A stretch of 12,491 nucleotides of DNA from Candidatus Poseidoniaceae archaeon (lineage in GTDB: Archaea; Thermoplasmatota; Poseidoniia; Poseidoniales; Poseidoniaceae). The stretch's first letter is position 1, and every line of letters starts with the position of its first letter. Location: assembly GCA_022452125.1 (NCBI GenBank), contig JAKURJ010000039.1, positions 1-12,491 of the forward strand, read 5' to 3'. Position numbers and translations under genes: made by a program. Below the pieces are notes generated by a model, which did not search any database, was not told the DNA's origin, and saw only the letters and a program-made list of their open reading frames with translations. Below, piece by piece: positions 6,554-12,458 of the stretch.

Positions 6554-7930
6554 TCAAGCCCAGACGGTTACGTATTGGTAGACCAAATACAGACCAACGA
6601 TTGACAATACTGCACCACCGATTTTCTTGATTAGGCCAGTAGATGCTCGCATTTTGTTAACAATAGTATCCTGGCTAGCGGCTACCAATAATGTGAATGT
6701 GACCATTAGAGCAGCAGTAGTGACTGCATACAGTGTGAAAATCAATGCTGTGTTAAACAATGTGTAGCTCATTGAGGCAACTAATAGAGCGATGAAAACC
6801 GGTGCAGTACAACCTGCTGAAGCAGCACCGTATCCAAGGCCATACAGGTATTGACCCATCATTTCTGAGTCTTCATTCTCTTCGAACTTAATCTCTTTTC
6901 TTGTGATGAATGACAGTATTTTCTCGATTGGTGGAAGGAAAATTGGTTTCAATTTTTTAGCGCCTGCTGCAAACTTCTCCTTGATAGGATAAGTGAATCT
7001 TGAGATATCAATATCGGCAACCATAATCAGTCCCATTATCAAAATAATAGCACCAGTGATCGGAATCAAAACTGGAACCATTTCGCGAACCGCTTCAGAA
7101 AAGAAAATTCCGAATATGGCTAAGCCAAGGAAGATGGTTAGAATACCTGCTGAAGCTGCTAGGCCTGCGGGTAGTGCTGCCCGCATGGTTTGCTCATTTA
7201 GGCCGCCTGAAGTCTCCTTCTTGCGCATTAAGTAGAACGAGACATAGCCGGGAAGGAGTGGGAACGAACAAGGTGAGAAGAACGACAAGAATCCTGCTCC
7301 GACAGCCATTAACCAAATTGAGCCTGATTGCAAATTGATTGTATCTGCCAGACCGGATTTAGCCGATACGACGGTGTCTTCTACCTCATCCAAAGGAATC
7401 CTGTTGCTCGATTTTTCATACACTAAGTCTCCAGACGGGTCAATGATGACAATCTTAGGAATCTTGATTCCGTTGTACGCTTCAAACGCTTCTTTGTTGA
7501 CATCTAGAGCGTGCAACCAATGATAGCCGTGTTCTTCAGAATAAGCCATCAAACCTTCAGGTGTATCTTCACCAACAGATAGTGAAATGATTACGACGCC
7601 AGGGTCATCTTTGTACTTCTCATGCAAGGGAGTTAGCATATCATCAGCTATATCCTTGCACGGTGAACAAGTGGTTGCCATCAAATCCAAGACGACTACC
7701 TTGCCTTGTAAATCGGATAATTTGAATGTCTCTCCATCATTATCTCCACCGACCCATTGTGCTTCAAAATCAGGCGCAGTAGAACTTCCGCCCATCATCG
7801 TGTAGCCGATAATACTGAGGATCAACAGCATCATAACTCCAAGAGTTACGATTTTCGGGTTGTTGGCAGCTCTCGCTTTGACCATATCCCAGTTGGAATA
7901 ACCGGTATCACTGCCCTTATCCTCAGCCAT
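6554..7930 (-). CDS. Thioredoxin-CcdA fusion, transmembrane thiol-disulfide reductase
   Basis: A 458-residue membrane protein expected to carry reducing equivalents from cytoplasmic thioredoxin across the membrane. A cytoplasmic N-terminus and one membrane anchor (about 27-46) lead to an extracytoplasmic TlpA/ResA-like thioredoxin domain (about 52-195) with the redox motif TTCSPCKD (Cys88, Cys91) and cis-proline Pro158. A CcdA/DsbD-type domain with about six TM helices (204-456) follows, with its own cysteines in FFSPCSFPLLPGYVSF (Cys221) and AASAGCTAPVF (Cys374). The order anchor-Trx-CcdA differs from DsbD, where thioredoxin is C-terminal. I chose ATG 7930 because GGTGA (7940-7936) sits exactly 5 bases upstream; a GTG at 7939 would add three residues but lies inside that site. 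The gene begins 17 bases after the secreted thioredoxin-fold gene, in the same operon, and the two products are probably redox partners. Confidence 0.87.
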   Translation of the reverse strand: MAEDKGSDTGYSNWDMVKARAANNPKIVTLGVMMLLILSIIGYTMMGGSSTAPDFEAQWVGGDNDGETFKLSDLQGKVVVLDLMATTCSPCKDIADDMLTPLHEKYKDDPGVVIISLSVGEDTPEGLMAYSEEHGYHWLHALDVNKEAFEAYNGIKIPKIVIIDPSGDLVYEKSSNRIPLDEVEDTVVSAKSGLADTINLQSGSIWLMAVGAGFLSFFSPCSFPLLPGYVSFYLMRKKETSGGLNEQTMRAALPAGLAASAGILTIFLGLAIFGIFFSEAVREMVPVLIPITGAIILIMGLIMVADIDISRFTYPIKEKFAAGAKKLKPIFLPPIEKILSFITRKEIKFEENEDSEMMGQYLYGLGYGAASAGCTAPVFIALLVASMSYTLFNTALIFTLYAVTTAALMVTFTLLVAASQDTIVNKMRASTGLIKKIGGAVLSIVGLYLVYQYVTVWA

Positions 7931-7935
7931 CCATT

Positions 7936-7940
7936 TCACC
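7936..7940 (-). promoter_or_regulatory. Ribosome-binding site setting the thioredoxin-CcdA start
   Basis: The minus strand reads GGTGA, then five bases, then ATG 7930. GGTGA pairs with the archaeal 16S 3' end. The same GGTGA with 5-base spacing precedes sucD and the TTG-started small gene, which favours ATG 7930 over the upstream GTG. Confidence 0.7.
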
Positions 7941-7947
7941 GCCTACT

Positions 7948-9390
7948 TCAATCGAAGTAAGTTCCCGTGTAAGGCATGCGTGCCCAAACTGTGAATGCAC
8001 CACAGGCTAGAACGATTAGGCTGATTGCTCCAATCAATACGTAATTCAATCCCGGTGGAGCAGGGGTCACGATTGTTCCACCTGCGAAGGATTGGACATC
8101 ATGGGTGTTGTAATTCTGCTTTCCATCCGCAAAGGCAAGTTGGTAGTAAATCGCTTTGCCTTCGACTGCAGGAATAGAAACCGTTCCTGTCGCATCCCCG
8201 TATGCGTAGCATACGCCTTCATCATCACAGATTTCAGAGCCTTGGATTTCGACATTTTGACTGAACCATTCCCCGGTGTAGTTTGAGCTTTCGTAATTGT
8301 AGAATACCGATGCAGTACCAATTCCGTCTTCGTCATCGAAGAAAGCCATGATGTTCGCATTTCCTTCTTCTATGGTTTCATCGATTTGCATTACCGTTGG
8401 CATTTCATTTTCAGCATCATATGCGGTGGAACGAGGTGTTGCAGAATTGATTGCACGAATCAATCCTTGCTTAGGATTTGGGGATGAGGATTTTGCCTCA
8501 TCGTTTTGGTCATATACGACTGCAACAACTTCGATATTTCCTGGAACGACCATTGGGTCCATTGGCATGACACCAGGAGTTGCGTGACCACTTGGGTGCT
8601 CGATTTCAGAGGGAATAACCCATTCAGCCATTACTACTGCTTCTTGTCCTGCATCTAGGCTACCAGTTGCTGGTTGTCCAGCGTTTCCTCTGTAAACCAT
8701 TGGAGTTAACACCATGCCACCGTGCTCGGAAGAGAACGCATAGACATCATGTTCAATCATGAACAACTGGATTTCGTAATCTAGAGTATCGCCATCTGCA
8801 ATATCTTGTGGAATTCCGGTTGGGTCTGTAAGGTCGGGATTGAAACCTTCACCCAGATAGACCAAAGTTGCGGTTACTGTGAATGCTCCTTCACCATTGT
8901 AGGTTTGTGTAACGTTGAGAGTTGTAGGAGCTACTTCGCGCTGTCCAGCCTCTTCAACCGAGGACATCAGGTCTTGGCTTTGGATGTAGCCGCCATCGAT
9001 TTCACCGTCTGGAGTGCCGATTGGAGAATAGTAATTGTAGCGGTCTTTCGCTTCCTGACTTGCGGTTGGGTCATCGCCAGCACCGCCATTTGTTTGGTGG
9101 AAAGTTACGATGGTATATGGCTGTGAGTTGTCTTGTTTCAATGACTCATGCATTGCGATAACTTGTGGCTCAGAGTTGGACATACATGGGGCACAGGACA
9201 GCGAAGTGAACACTTCTACAACCGGGCGATGAGTCCAGCCATTTGGATAATCGCGAGGTTCTGTGGTAGTAATTTCTTGACTGACTGTGGTAGTTTCTTG
9301 CATCACTTCTCCGCTTGCAGCAAGCGGAGCACCGAGCATTGTCGTCAACATTACGGCAACCATGCATACAGCAGAAAAGCGCCCCTTCAT
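7948..9390 (-). CDS. Secreted, C-terminally anchored thioredoxin-fold protein
   Basis: A 480-residue exported protein. Residues 1-25 form a signal peptide (MKGRFSAVCMVAVMLTTMLG, small-residue cleavage region APLAASG). After a Thr-rich stretch (about 30-45), a thioredoxin-like domain carries EVFTSLSCAPCMSNSEP with Cys66 and Cys69; PIGTPDGEIDGGY (123-135) supplies the probable cis-proline Pro127. The remainder (about 155-440) looks like beta-rich extracellular domains, acidic and Cys-poor except Cys388 and Cys394 (CDDEGVC). A single TM helix at 450-469 and a short tail RMPYTGTYFD anchor it. The overall pattern recalls Omp28/thiol-interchange-like surface proteins, but I cannot name a family. 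It is the first gene of an operon with the thioredoxin-CcdA fusion, which would keep its CAPC pair reduced. A TATA box 26 bases before the ATG and no Shine-Dalgarno suggest a leaderless transcript. Confidence 0.8.
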   Translation of the reverse strand: MKGRFSAVCMVAVMLTTMLGAPLAASGEVMQETTTVSQEITTTEPRDYPNGWTHRPVVEVFTSLSCAPCMSNSEPQVIAMHESLKQDNSQPYTIVTFHQTNGGAGDDPTASQEAKDRYNYYSPIGTPDGEIDGGYIQSQDLMSSVEEAGQREVAPTTLNVTQTYNGEGAFTVTATLVYLGEGFNPDLTDPTGIPQDIADGDTLDYEIQLFMIEHDVYAFSSEHGGMVLTPMVYRGNAGQPATGSLDAGQEAVVMAEWVIPSEIEHPSGHATPGVMPMDPMVVPGNIEVVAVVYDQNDEAKSSSPNPKQGLIRAINSATPRSTAYDAENEMPTVMQIDETIEEGNANIMAFFDDEDGIGTASVFYNYESSNYTGEWFSQNVEIQGSEICDDEGVCYAYGDATGTVSIPAVEGKAIYYQLAFADGKQNYNTHDVQSFAGGTIVTPAPPGLNYVLIGAISLIVLACGAFTVWARMPYTGTYFD

Positions 9391-9412
9391 GTTCTACGCT
9401 TTGACATCCCTC

Positions 9413-9419
9413 TATATTT
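9413..9419 (-). promoter_or_regulatory. TATA box of the secreted thioredoxin-fold operon
   Basis: The minus strand reads AAATATA, centred 26 bases before the ATG at 9390, the spacing expected for a leaderless archaeal mRNA. No ribosome-binding site lies between it and the ATG. A strong dyad (9441-9465) lies 22 bases further upstream, where a regulator could act. Confidence 0.6.
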
Positions 9420-9440
9420 CAGTTTAGGATTTTCTCAATA

Positions 9441-9465
9441 TCTCTCCCCCCCTAAGGGGGAGAGA
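9441..9465. repeat. Perfect 10-bp inverted repeat (CT/GA-rich dyad)
   Basis: The arms TCTCTCCCCC (9441-9450) and GGGGGAGAGA (9456-9465) are perfectly complementary around the loop CCTAA. A second pairing competes for the right arm: GATTTTCTC (9428-9436) is perfectly complementary to GAGAAAATC (9462-9470). The element sits in a divergent intergenic region upstream of the TATA box at 9413-9419, so it could be an operator for a dimeric regulator or an RNA hairpin. It is not followed by a clean T-run immediately after the stem, so a simple intrinsic terminator is less likely. Confidence 0.7.
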
Positions 9466-9501
9466 AAATCTGGATTTTTCTATCTCGTTTTGCTAGGTTT
9501 T

Positions 9502-9507
9502 GGTGAG
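9502..9507 (+). promoter_or_regulatory. Ribosome-binding site supporting a TTG start
   Basis: GGTGAG lies 5 bases before TTG 9513. It matches the anti-Shine-Dalgarno end of archaeal 16S rRNA and the same motif and spacing seen before sucD and the thioredoxin-CcdA gene. This is the main reason for calling the small gene that follows. Confidence 0.55.
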
Positions 9508-9512
9508 CTAAA

Positions 9513-9686
9513 TTGAAGATACAGTTTTTGTCGGGCCAAACAATTTCCAGCCCTTCAAAATCAGTTTCGAGACAGATTTTACTGATTCTGCTCGTTTTGA
9601 TGATAGTCGGCTTAGTACTCTATTTAGGAGCCTTACTTCTGTTCTACTTTTTCCTAATATTGATTGCAGGAGGAGGAGGGTTCTAA
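9513..9686 (+). CDS. 57-residue hydrophobic membrane protein, TTG start
   Basis: A small gene likely to be missed by length cutoffs and ATG-only calling. It begins at TTG 9513 behind GGTGAG, uses 57 codons and stops at TAA 9684-9686. The N-terminal 23 residues are polar and basic (KIQFLSGQTISSPSKSVSRQ). They are followed by a long unbroken hydrophobic run of about 29 residues, including ILLILLVLMIVGLVLYLGA and LLLFYFFLILIA, and the protein ends GGGGF. That run is enough for one long or two tightly packed membrane helices, with the N-terminus predicted inside. An in-frame ATG at 9600 would leave only 28 residues. It lies 60 bases upstream of the sirtuin gene, which has its own candidate TATA box. 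I cannot assign a function; a chance frame is possible, but the hydrophobic pattern plus the ribosome-binding site argue for a real gene. Confidence 0.6.
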   Translation: MKIQFLSGQTISSPSKSVSRQILLILLVLMIVGLVLYLGALLLFYFFLILIAGGGGF

Positions 9687-9711
9687 TGACTCAGCTTCAA
9701 ATCAAAAAGTG

Positions 9712-9718
9712 TATAGTT
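9712..9718 (+). promoter_or_regulatory. Candidate TATA box of the sirtuin gene
   Basis: TATAGTT is centred about 32 bases before the ATG at 9747, which would give a leader of only a few bases. No ribosome-binding site is present in that space, which fits a near-leaderless transcript. Confidence 0.4.
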
Positions 9719-9746
9719 TTTGAACCTCTAGTTGGGACAATTTGCC

Positions 9747-10454
9747 ATGCGTGGCAAGAAAGTGGTGGTTCTAACTGGGGCTGGAATTAGCGCAGAATCA
9801 GGCATCAAAACATTCCGAGATAATGATGGATTGTGGGAAAATTACCGCATAGAAGATGTTGCTACTCCACAGGCTTGGCAAGCTGATCCTGAATTAGTTT
9901 GGAAGTTCTATCAAGCGCGCAGAAGGCAGATGAAGGAAGTTGGGCCTAATCCTGCGCACGAAGCATTAGCAAGACTTGAGTCTGAATTAGATGACTTCAC
10001 TTTAATCACTCAAAACGTCGATGATTTACACGAGAGAGGAGGTAGCCTTTCGATTATCCACATGCATGGTAGACTCGAAACTCTGAGATGTGAAAAATCT
10101 GGTCAAATCGAAGTACGCATGTCTGATGAGGACCTAGAAGACGACTTCTTGTTTTGCAATTGCTGCGCTGAATCTTCAAGAGTGAGACCGGACATTGTTT
10201 GGTTTGGAGAGATGCCAATGCAGATGGATGAAATCTATGATGCAATTGGGTCGTGCGACGTGTTCATTGTTGTTGGTAGTTCGGGCCACGTATACCCTGC
10301 AGCAGGACTAGCCAGTGCTGCTCGCTTGGCAGGTGCACAAACCATTCTAGTCAATTTTGAAATGCCAATCAATGGATATGATTTCGATGAAGTTCATTTA
10401 GGAAAGGCAGGAGAAATACTGCCAAAGTTAGTGGAAAAGTGGCTGGCCGAATAA
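9747..10454 (+). CDS. cobB: Sir2-family NAD-dependent protein deacylase, CobB/SIRT5 type
   Basis: A 235-residue sirtuin that removes acyl groups from lysine using NAD+, giving nicotinamide and O-acyl-ADP-ribose. Seen directly are the NAD loop TGAGISAESGIKTFR (10-24), TQNVDDLH (88-95), catalytic His107 in IHMHGRL, VWFGEMP (151-157), GSSGHVYPAA (177-186) and VNFEMP (202-207). Tyr55 and Arg58 in FYQARRRQ match the Y-x2-R pair which, in SIRT5 and E. coli CobB, recognises acidic acyl groups, so desuccinylase/demalonylase activity is likely in addition to deacetylation. The zinc module is irregular: the first half is CEKS (Cys115, Ser118) instead of C-x2-C, as I recall for E. coli CobB, and the second is CNCC (137-140). 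I start at ATG 9747; an in-frame TTG at 9732 would add five residues. The stop directly abuts the stop of the convergent SRP19 gene. Confidence 0.93.
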   Translation: MRGKKVVVLTGAGISAESGIKTFRDNDGLWENYRIEDVATPQAWQADPELVWKFYQARRRQMKEVGPNPAHEALARLESELDDFTLITQNVDDLHERGGSLSIIHMHGRLETLRCEKSGQIEVRMSDEDLEDDFLFCNCCAESSRVRPDIVWFGEMPMQMDEIYDAIGSCDVFIVVGSSGHVYPAAGLASAARLAGAQTILVNFEMPINGYDFDEVHLGKAGEILPKLVEKWLAE

Positions 10455-10913
10455 TCAACGTCGGCGCCTTTGCTTCTGGCTGCGCTGTGCGCGAGCTTGT
10501 GCTGCTCTAGCCTTATTCGCACCTTTGCGTTGCGAGCGAGCGCGCTTGTCGCCAACCTTTGGTCCACGCTTTTGTGCTTCTTTCTCATCGTTGCGCTGGT
10601 CTTTCTGCATTTGGCGCCATTGGCCACCGATGAGTTGTAGAATTTCTTCCTTAGATCCAGCGCCAATCGATTCCTTTGCACCTTTCTTTGAAACCCAGAG
10701 TCTACCTTCTTTTGCGTGCGGACGGTTAGGATGTGAAACTCTCTCTTCGCGCTTGACCTTTCTCAGTCCTAATGCGCGGGATGCGATAAACAGGCCCTCC
10801 AAGTCTGGTTTTAGAACACTTGAATCTCTTGGAACACGGCGACCGCTACGACGACTTACCTTAGCGTCGAAGTAGCCAGGCCAGACTGCGATTCGGTCTG
10901 GATTGTGGTCCAT
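10455..10913 (-). CDS. srp19: Signal recognition particle 19 kDa protein with long basic tail
   Basis: SRP19 binds the S domain of 7S RNA and promotes SRP54 binding in archaeal co-translational targeting. It has 152 residues, against about 90-100 typical for archaea. The SRP19 core is clear in residues 7-75: IAVWPGYFDAKVSRRSGRRV, then the conserved hydrophobic helix (ASRALGL) and HPNRPHAKEGRLWV. The added part from about 97 on is a highly charged, Lys/Arg/Gln/Ala-rich tail ending RSQKQRRRR, probably disordered and RNA-binding (inference). The start ATG 10913 follows GAGGGG. It lies 36 bases after rps8e on the same strand, and cotranscription with the ribosomal gene fits its role at the ribosome. 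Its TGA begins at the base next to the sirtuin TAA, so there is no room between the convergent genes for a separate terminator. Confidence 0.9.
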   Translation of the reverse strand: MDHNPDRIAVWPGYFDAKVSRRSGRRVPRDSSVLKPDLEGLFIASRALGLRKVKREERVSHPNRPHAKEGRLWVSKKGAKESIGAGSKEEILQLIGGQWRQMQKDQRNDEKEAQKRGPKVGDKRARSQRKGANKARAAQARAQRSQKQRRRR

Positions 10914-10949
10914 GTCAACCCCTCAGTGGGTGGTTGGATTTGAACCCAT

Positions 10950-11324
10950 TCAAAGAACTACGCCGTTCAGGACGCCATCGTGTCCTGGGCGAGAAGTAAT
11001 CTTGACTTGTCCTTTGTCGGTATCTACGATTGCACCCTTGGTCAGGATGTTTCTACGAGTGTAGTTTGGATTTGCATCATTTCTTACAACATTGGTAATT
11101 GTTGCGATAGAGGACTTTCCGTCCTTGCCGTTGACTGTGCAGCGGTTGTCTGAAAGAACACGAACTAGTGTGTTTCCACCGGTCTTACGGTAGATCTTTC
11201 TCTTAGGTTCTCCAATCAAAGCAAATTGCTTCTCGGATGAGATTTCGGTACTGCGCTTACCACGTGCAGCTACGCGACGACCACCTGTTGACTTGCGACG
11301 TGAAATTCCGTGCCACTGTGCCAT
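10950..11324 (-). CDS. rps8e: 30S ribosomal protein S8e
   Basis: A small-subunit ribosomal protein found in archaea and eukaryotes but not bacteria. The 124-residue length is normal for the archaeal form. The start MAQWHGISRRKSTGGRR is the family signature, followed by GEPKRKIYRKTGGN (about 38-51), KDGKSSIATITNVVRN and the C-terminal YTRRNILTKGAIVDTD and SRPGHDGVLNGVVL segments. The start at ATG 11324 is preceded by TGGAG about 11 bases upstream. A possible TATA box lies on the minus strand at 11361-11367, so transcription could start in the short 54-base gap after the FAHD1-like gene, or the genes may be cotranscribed. It leads an rps8e-srp19 pair. Confidence 0.97.
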   Translation of the reverse strand: MAQWHGISRRKSTGGRRVAARGKRSTEISSEKQFALIGEPKRKIYRKTGGNTLVRVLSDNRCTVNGKDGKSSIATITNVVRNDANPNYTRRNILTKGAIVDTDKGQVKITSRPGHDGVLNGVVL

Positions 11325-11360
11325 GTTTATTGTCTCCAGCGGCTTGCCGACCAGCCGTTC

Positions 11361-11367
11361 ATATTTG
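11361..11367 (-). promoter_or_regulatory. Weak candidate TATA box for rps8e-srp19
   Basis: On the minus strand the sequence is CAAATAT, about 40 bases before the rps8e ATG. The spacing leaves room for a leader of roughly 14 bases including the TGGAG site. Only the AT-rich composition supports it. Confidence 0.3.
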
Positions 11368-11378
11368 AATGGTATGCC

Positions 11379-11948
11379 TCAGACACATTTTGCGTGATGA
11401 GAGAGAATATGTTCGCTTTCGATGTATAGCGAGGCTGTTACCTCATCATTTTTTGACAATGGACCCACACCTGAAGGGGTTCCAGTAAACAGGATGTCAC
11501 CCTCTCGAATAGGAGCCCAATTTGCAAGTTTAGCAATCAGTTGCTTCGGAGTCCAACTCATCATAGCAAGCGAGCCTCTTTGCACTTCATTCCCATTTAC
11601 TTCGAGTGAATATTCTGCCTTGGGATTGTATTCAACCCAGTCCCCTAGAACTGCGCTTCCAGAAAACGCTTTAGCTTCAGCCCAAGGCAGGCTCTTTTCT
11701 TTGAGATGGTCTTGGATACTCCTCTTGGTCAAATCAAGTCCTAGAGCCATGTGACTAGGCTCGTTGTTTGGCCCTATTTTCAGAACCAATTCAATTTCAT
11801 GATGCACATCTCCATCACATGAATCGATAATGCCGAAATCTACTACACTTGATGATGGCTTCAAGAAAAATACAGGCTCGGTGGGAATGGGGTTACCCAA
11901 TTCCGTTGCGTGTTTGGGATAAGTTCGGATGGCGCACCATACGTCCAT
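11379..11948 (-). CDS. Fumarylacetoacetate hydrolase family protein, FAHD1-like
   Basis: A 189-residue FAH-fold enzyme most like FAHD1/YcgM, whose members act as acylpyruvases and oxaloacetate decarboxylases or tautomerases on small 2-oxo acids. The metal ligands are visible: Glu51 and Glu53 in HHEIEL and Asp72 in GLDLT. The lid His13/Glu16 pair (YPKHATELGNP) and Lys93 (WAEAKAF) match catalytic positions of FAHD1, and FTGTPSGVGPL (154-164) is the family signature. FAHD1 proteins usually have G-x-N-Y before the lid; here it reads IRTY (7-10), so the usual Asn is Thr. I start at ATG 11948 because this gives the family-typical beginning; the frame extends 39 codons upstream but that part lacks family character and overlaps the divergent PUA gene. 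No clear Shine-Dalgarno. The link to central metabolism is through oxaloacetate, but the substrate is unproven. Confidence 0.88.
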   Translation of the reverse strand: MDVWCAIRTYPKHATELGNPIPTEPVFFLKPSSSVVDFGIIDSCDGDVHHEIELVLKIGPNNEPSHMALGLDLTKRSIQDHLKEKSLPWAEAKAFSGSAVLGDWVEYNPKAEYSLEVNGNEVQRGSLAMMSWTPKQLIAKLANWAPIREGDILFTGTPSGVGPLSKNDEVTASLYIESEHILSHHAKCV

Positions 11949-12014
11949 GATAATCCCAAGGGGACTAGGCTCATCAAACCGAAGGGTCAAACCTGTGAAT
12001 CCATACGGCGGGAT

Positions 12015-12458
12015 ATGGCGAAGGATTGGCAAATCAAGAAGCGAAGGCCGGTACGTCGCAAACACATAGCACCTCTTCTCAAAGACCTTGAGGAGGCACT
12101 TGGAATCGACCTAGCGGTCGATGGGGCGTTTTTGGAAATGGCAGATTATGGCCCGTGGAAAATGGTTCTAGTCGATAGAGTTCCTCTGGCGGTTGAATTG
12201 ATGAGCCCTGATGATGAAAGAGTAGTATTCCTAACCTTGCGAGGTTTCCTTGCACATCCATGTGAAAAGAGATATGTCGAAGTAGACCATGGTGCGATTC
12301 CATTTTTGATGAAAGGTGCAGATTGTATGGTTGCTGGGATTCACAACGCTGATGAAGAAATCGCTGAAGGTGATTTGGTTTGGGTTCGCGATCAGCAACA
12401 CAAACGACCTCTAGCCATTGGCTGGGCTGTCATGGATGGAATCAGTTTGGTCGAATAA
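12015..12458 (+). CDS. PUA-domain RNA-binding protein, Tma20/MCT-1-like
   Basis: A 147-residue archaeal member of the Tma20/MCT-1 family of predicted ribosome-associated proteins; eukaryotic relatives act in translation reinitiation and recycling. The N-terminus is very basic (KKRRPVRRKH, 8-17) and is followed by the pre-PUA domain (about 18-83). The PUA domain at about 86-145 shows RYVEVDHGAIPFLMKGADCM (86-105), GIHNADEEIAEGDLVWV (108-124) and PLAIGWAVMDG (132-142), the normal strand/glycine pattern. I chose ATG 12015: upstream codons in this frame run into the divergent FAHD1-like gene and look unlike the family. A GGCGGG stretch just before the ATG is a weak ribosome-binding site at best. 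It is divergent from the FAHD1-like gene with a 66-base gap. The last 33 bases of the window hold nothing I can identify. Confidence 0.9.
   Translation: MAKDWQIKKRRPVRRKHIAPLLKDLEEALGIDLAVDGAFLEMADYGPWKMVLVDRVPLAVELMSPDDERVVFLTLRGFLAHPCEKRYVEVDHGAIPFLMKGADCMVAGIHNADEEIAEGDLVWVRDQQHKRPLAIGWAVMDGISLVE

Larger units (their letters stand above)
9391..9512. other. Divergent regulatory gap
   Basis: This stretch separates the minus-strand secreted thioredoxin-fold gene from the plus-strand 57-residue membrane gene. It holds the TATA box at 9413-9419 (minus), the dyad at 9441-9465 with its alternative outer arms, and the GGTGAG site at 9502-9507 (plus). No clear plus-strand TATA box is visible. Confidence 0.6.

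Noticed and set aside
9148..9516. A 122-codon plus-strand frame antisense to the signal-peptide end of the secreted thioredoxin-fold gene.
   Set aside because: It overlaps a well-supported gene, has no recognisable domain and its composition is that of an antisense shadow.
10525..10875. A 116-codon plus-strand frame antisense to SRP19.
   Set aside because: The SRP19 core motifs on the opposite strand are clear; this frame shows no family features.
10914..10949. On the minus strand the rps8e-srp19 gap contains GGGTTCAAATCC, which looks like a tRNA T-arm/B-box.
   Set aside because: The flanking bases allow only about three stem pairs, and no acceptor, D or anticodon arms can be built around it; it lies between the S8e stop and the SRP19 start.
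11910..12014. N-terminal extension of the PUA-domain gene by 35 codons.
   Set aside because: It would overlap the 5' end of the FAHD1-like gene; ATG 12015 gives the normal basic N-terminus of the family.
11949..12065. N-terminal extension of the FAHD1-like gene by 39 codons.
   Set aside because: It would overlap the start of the divergent PUA gene and lacks similarity to the family start.
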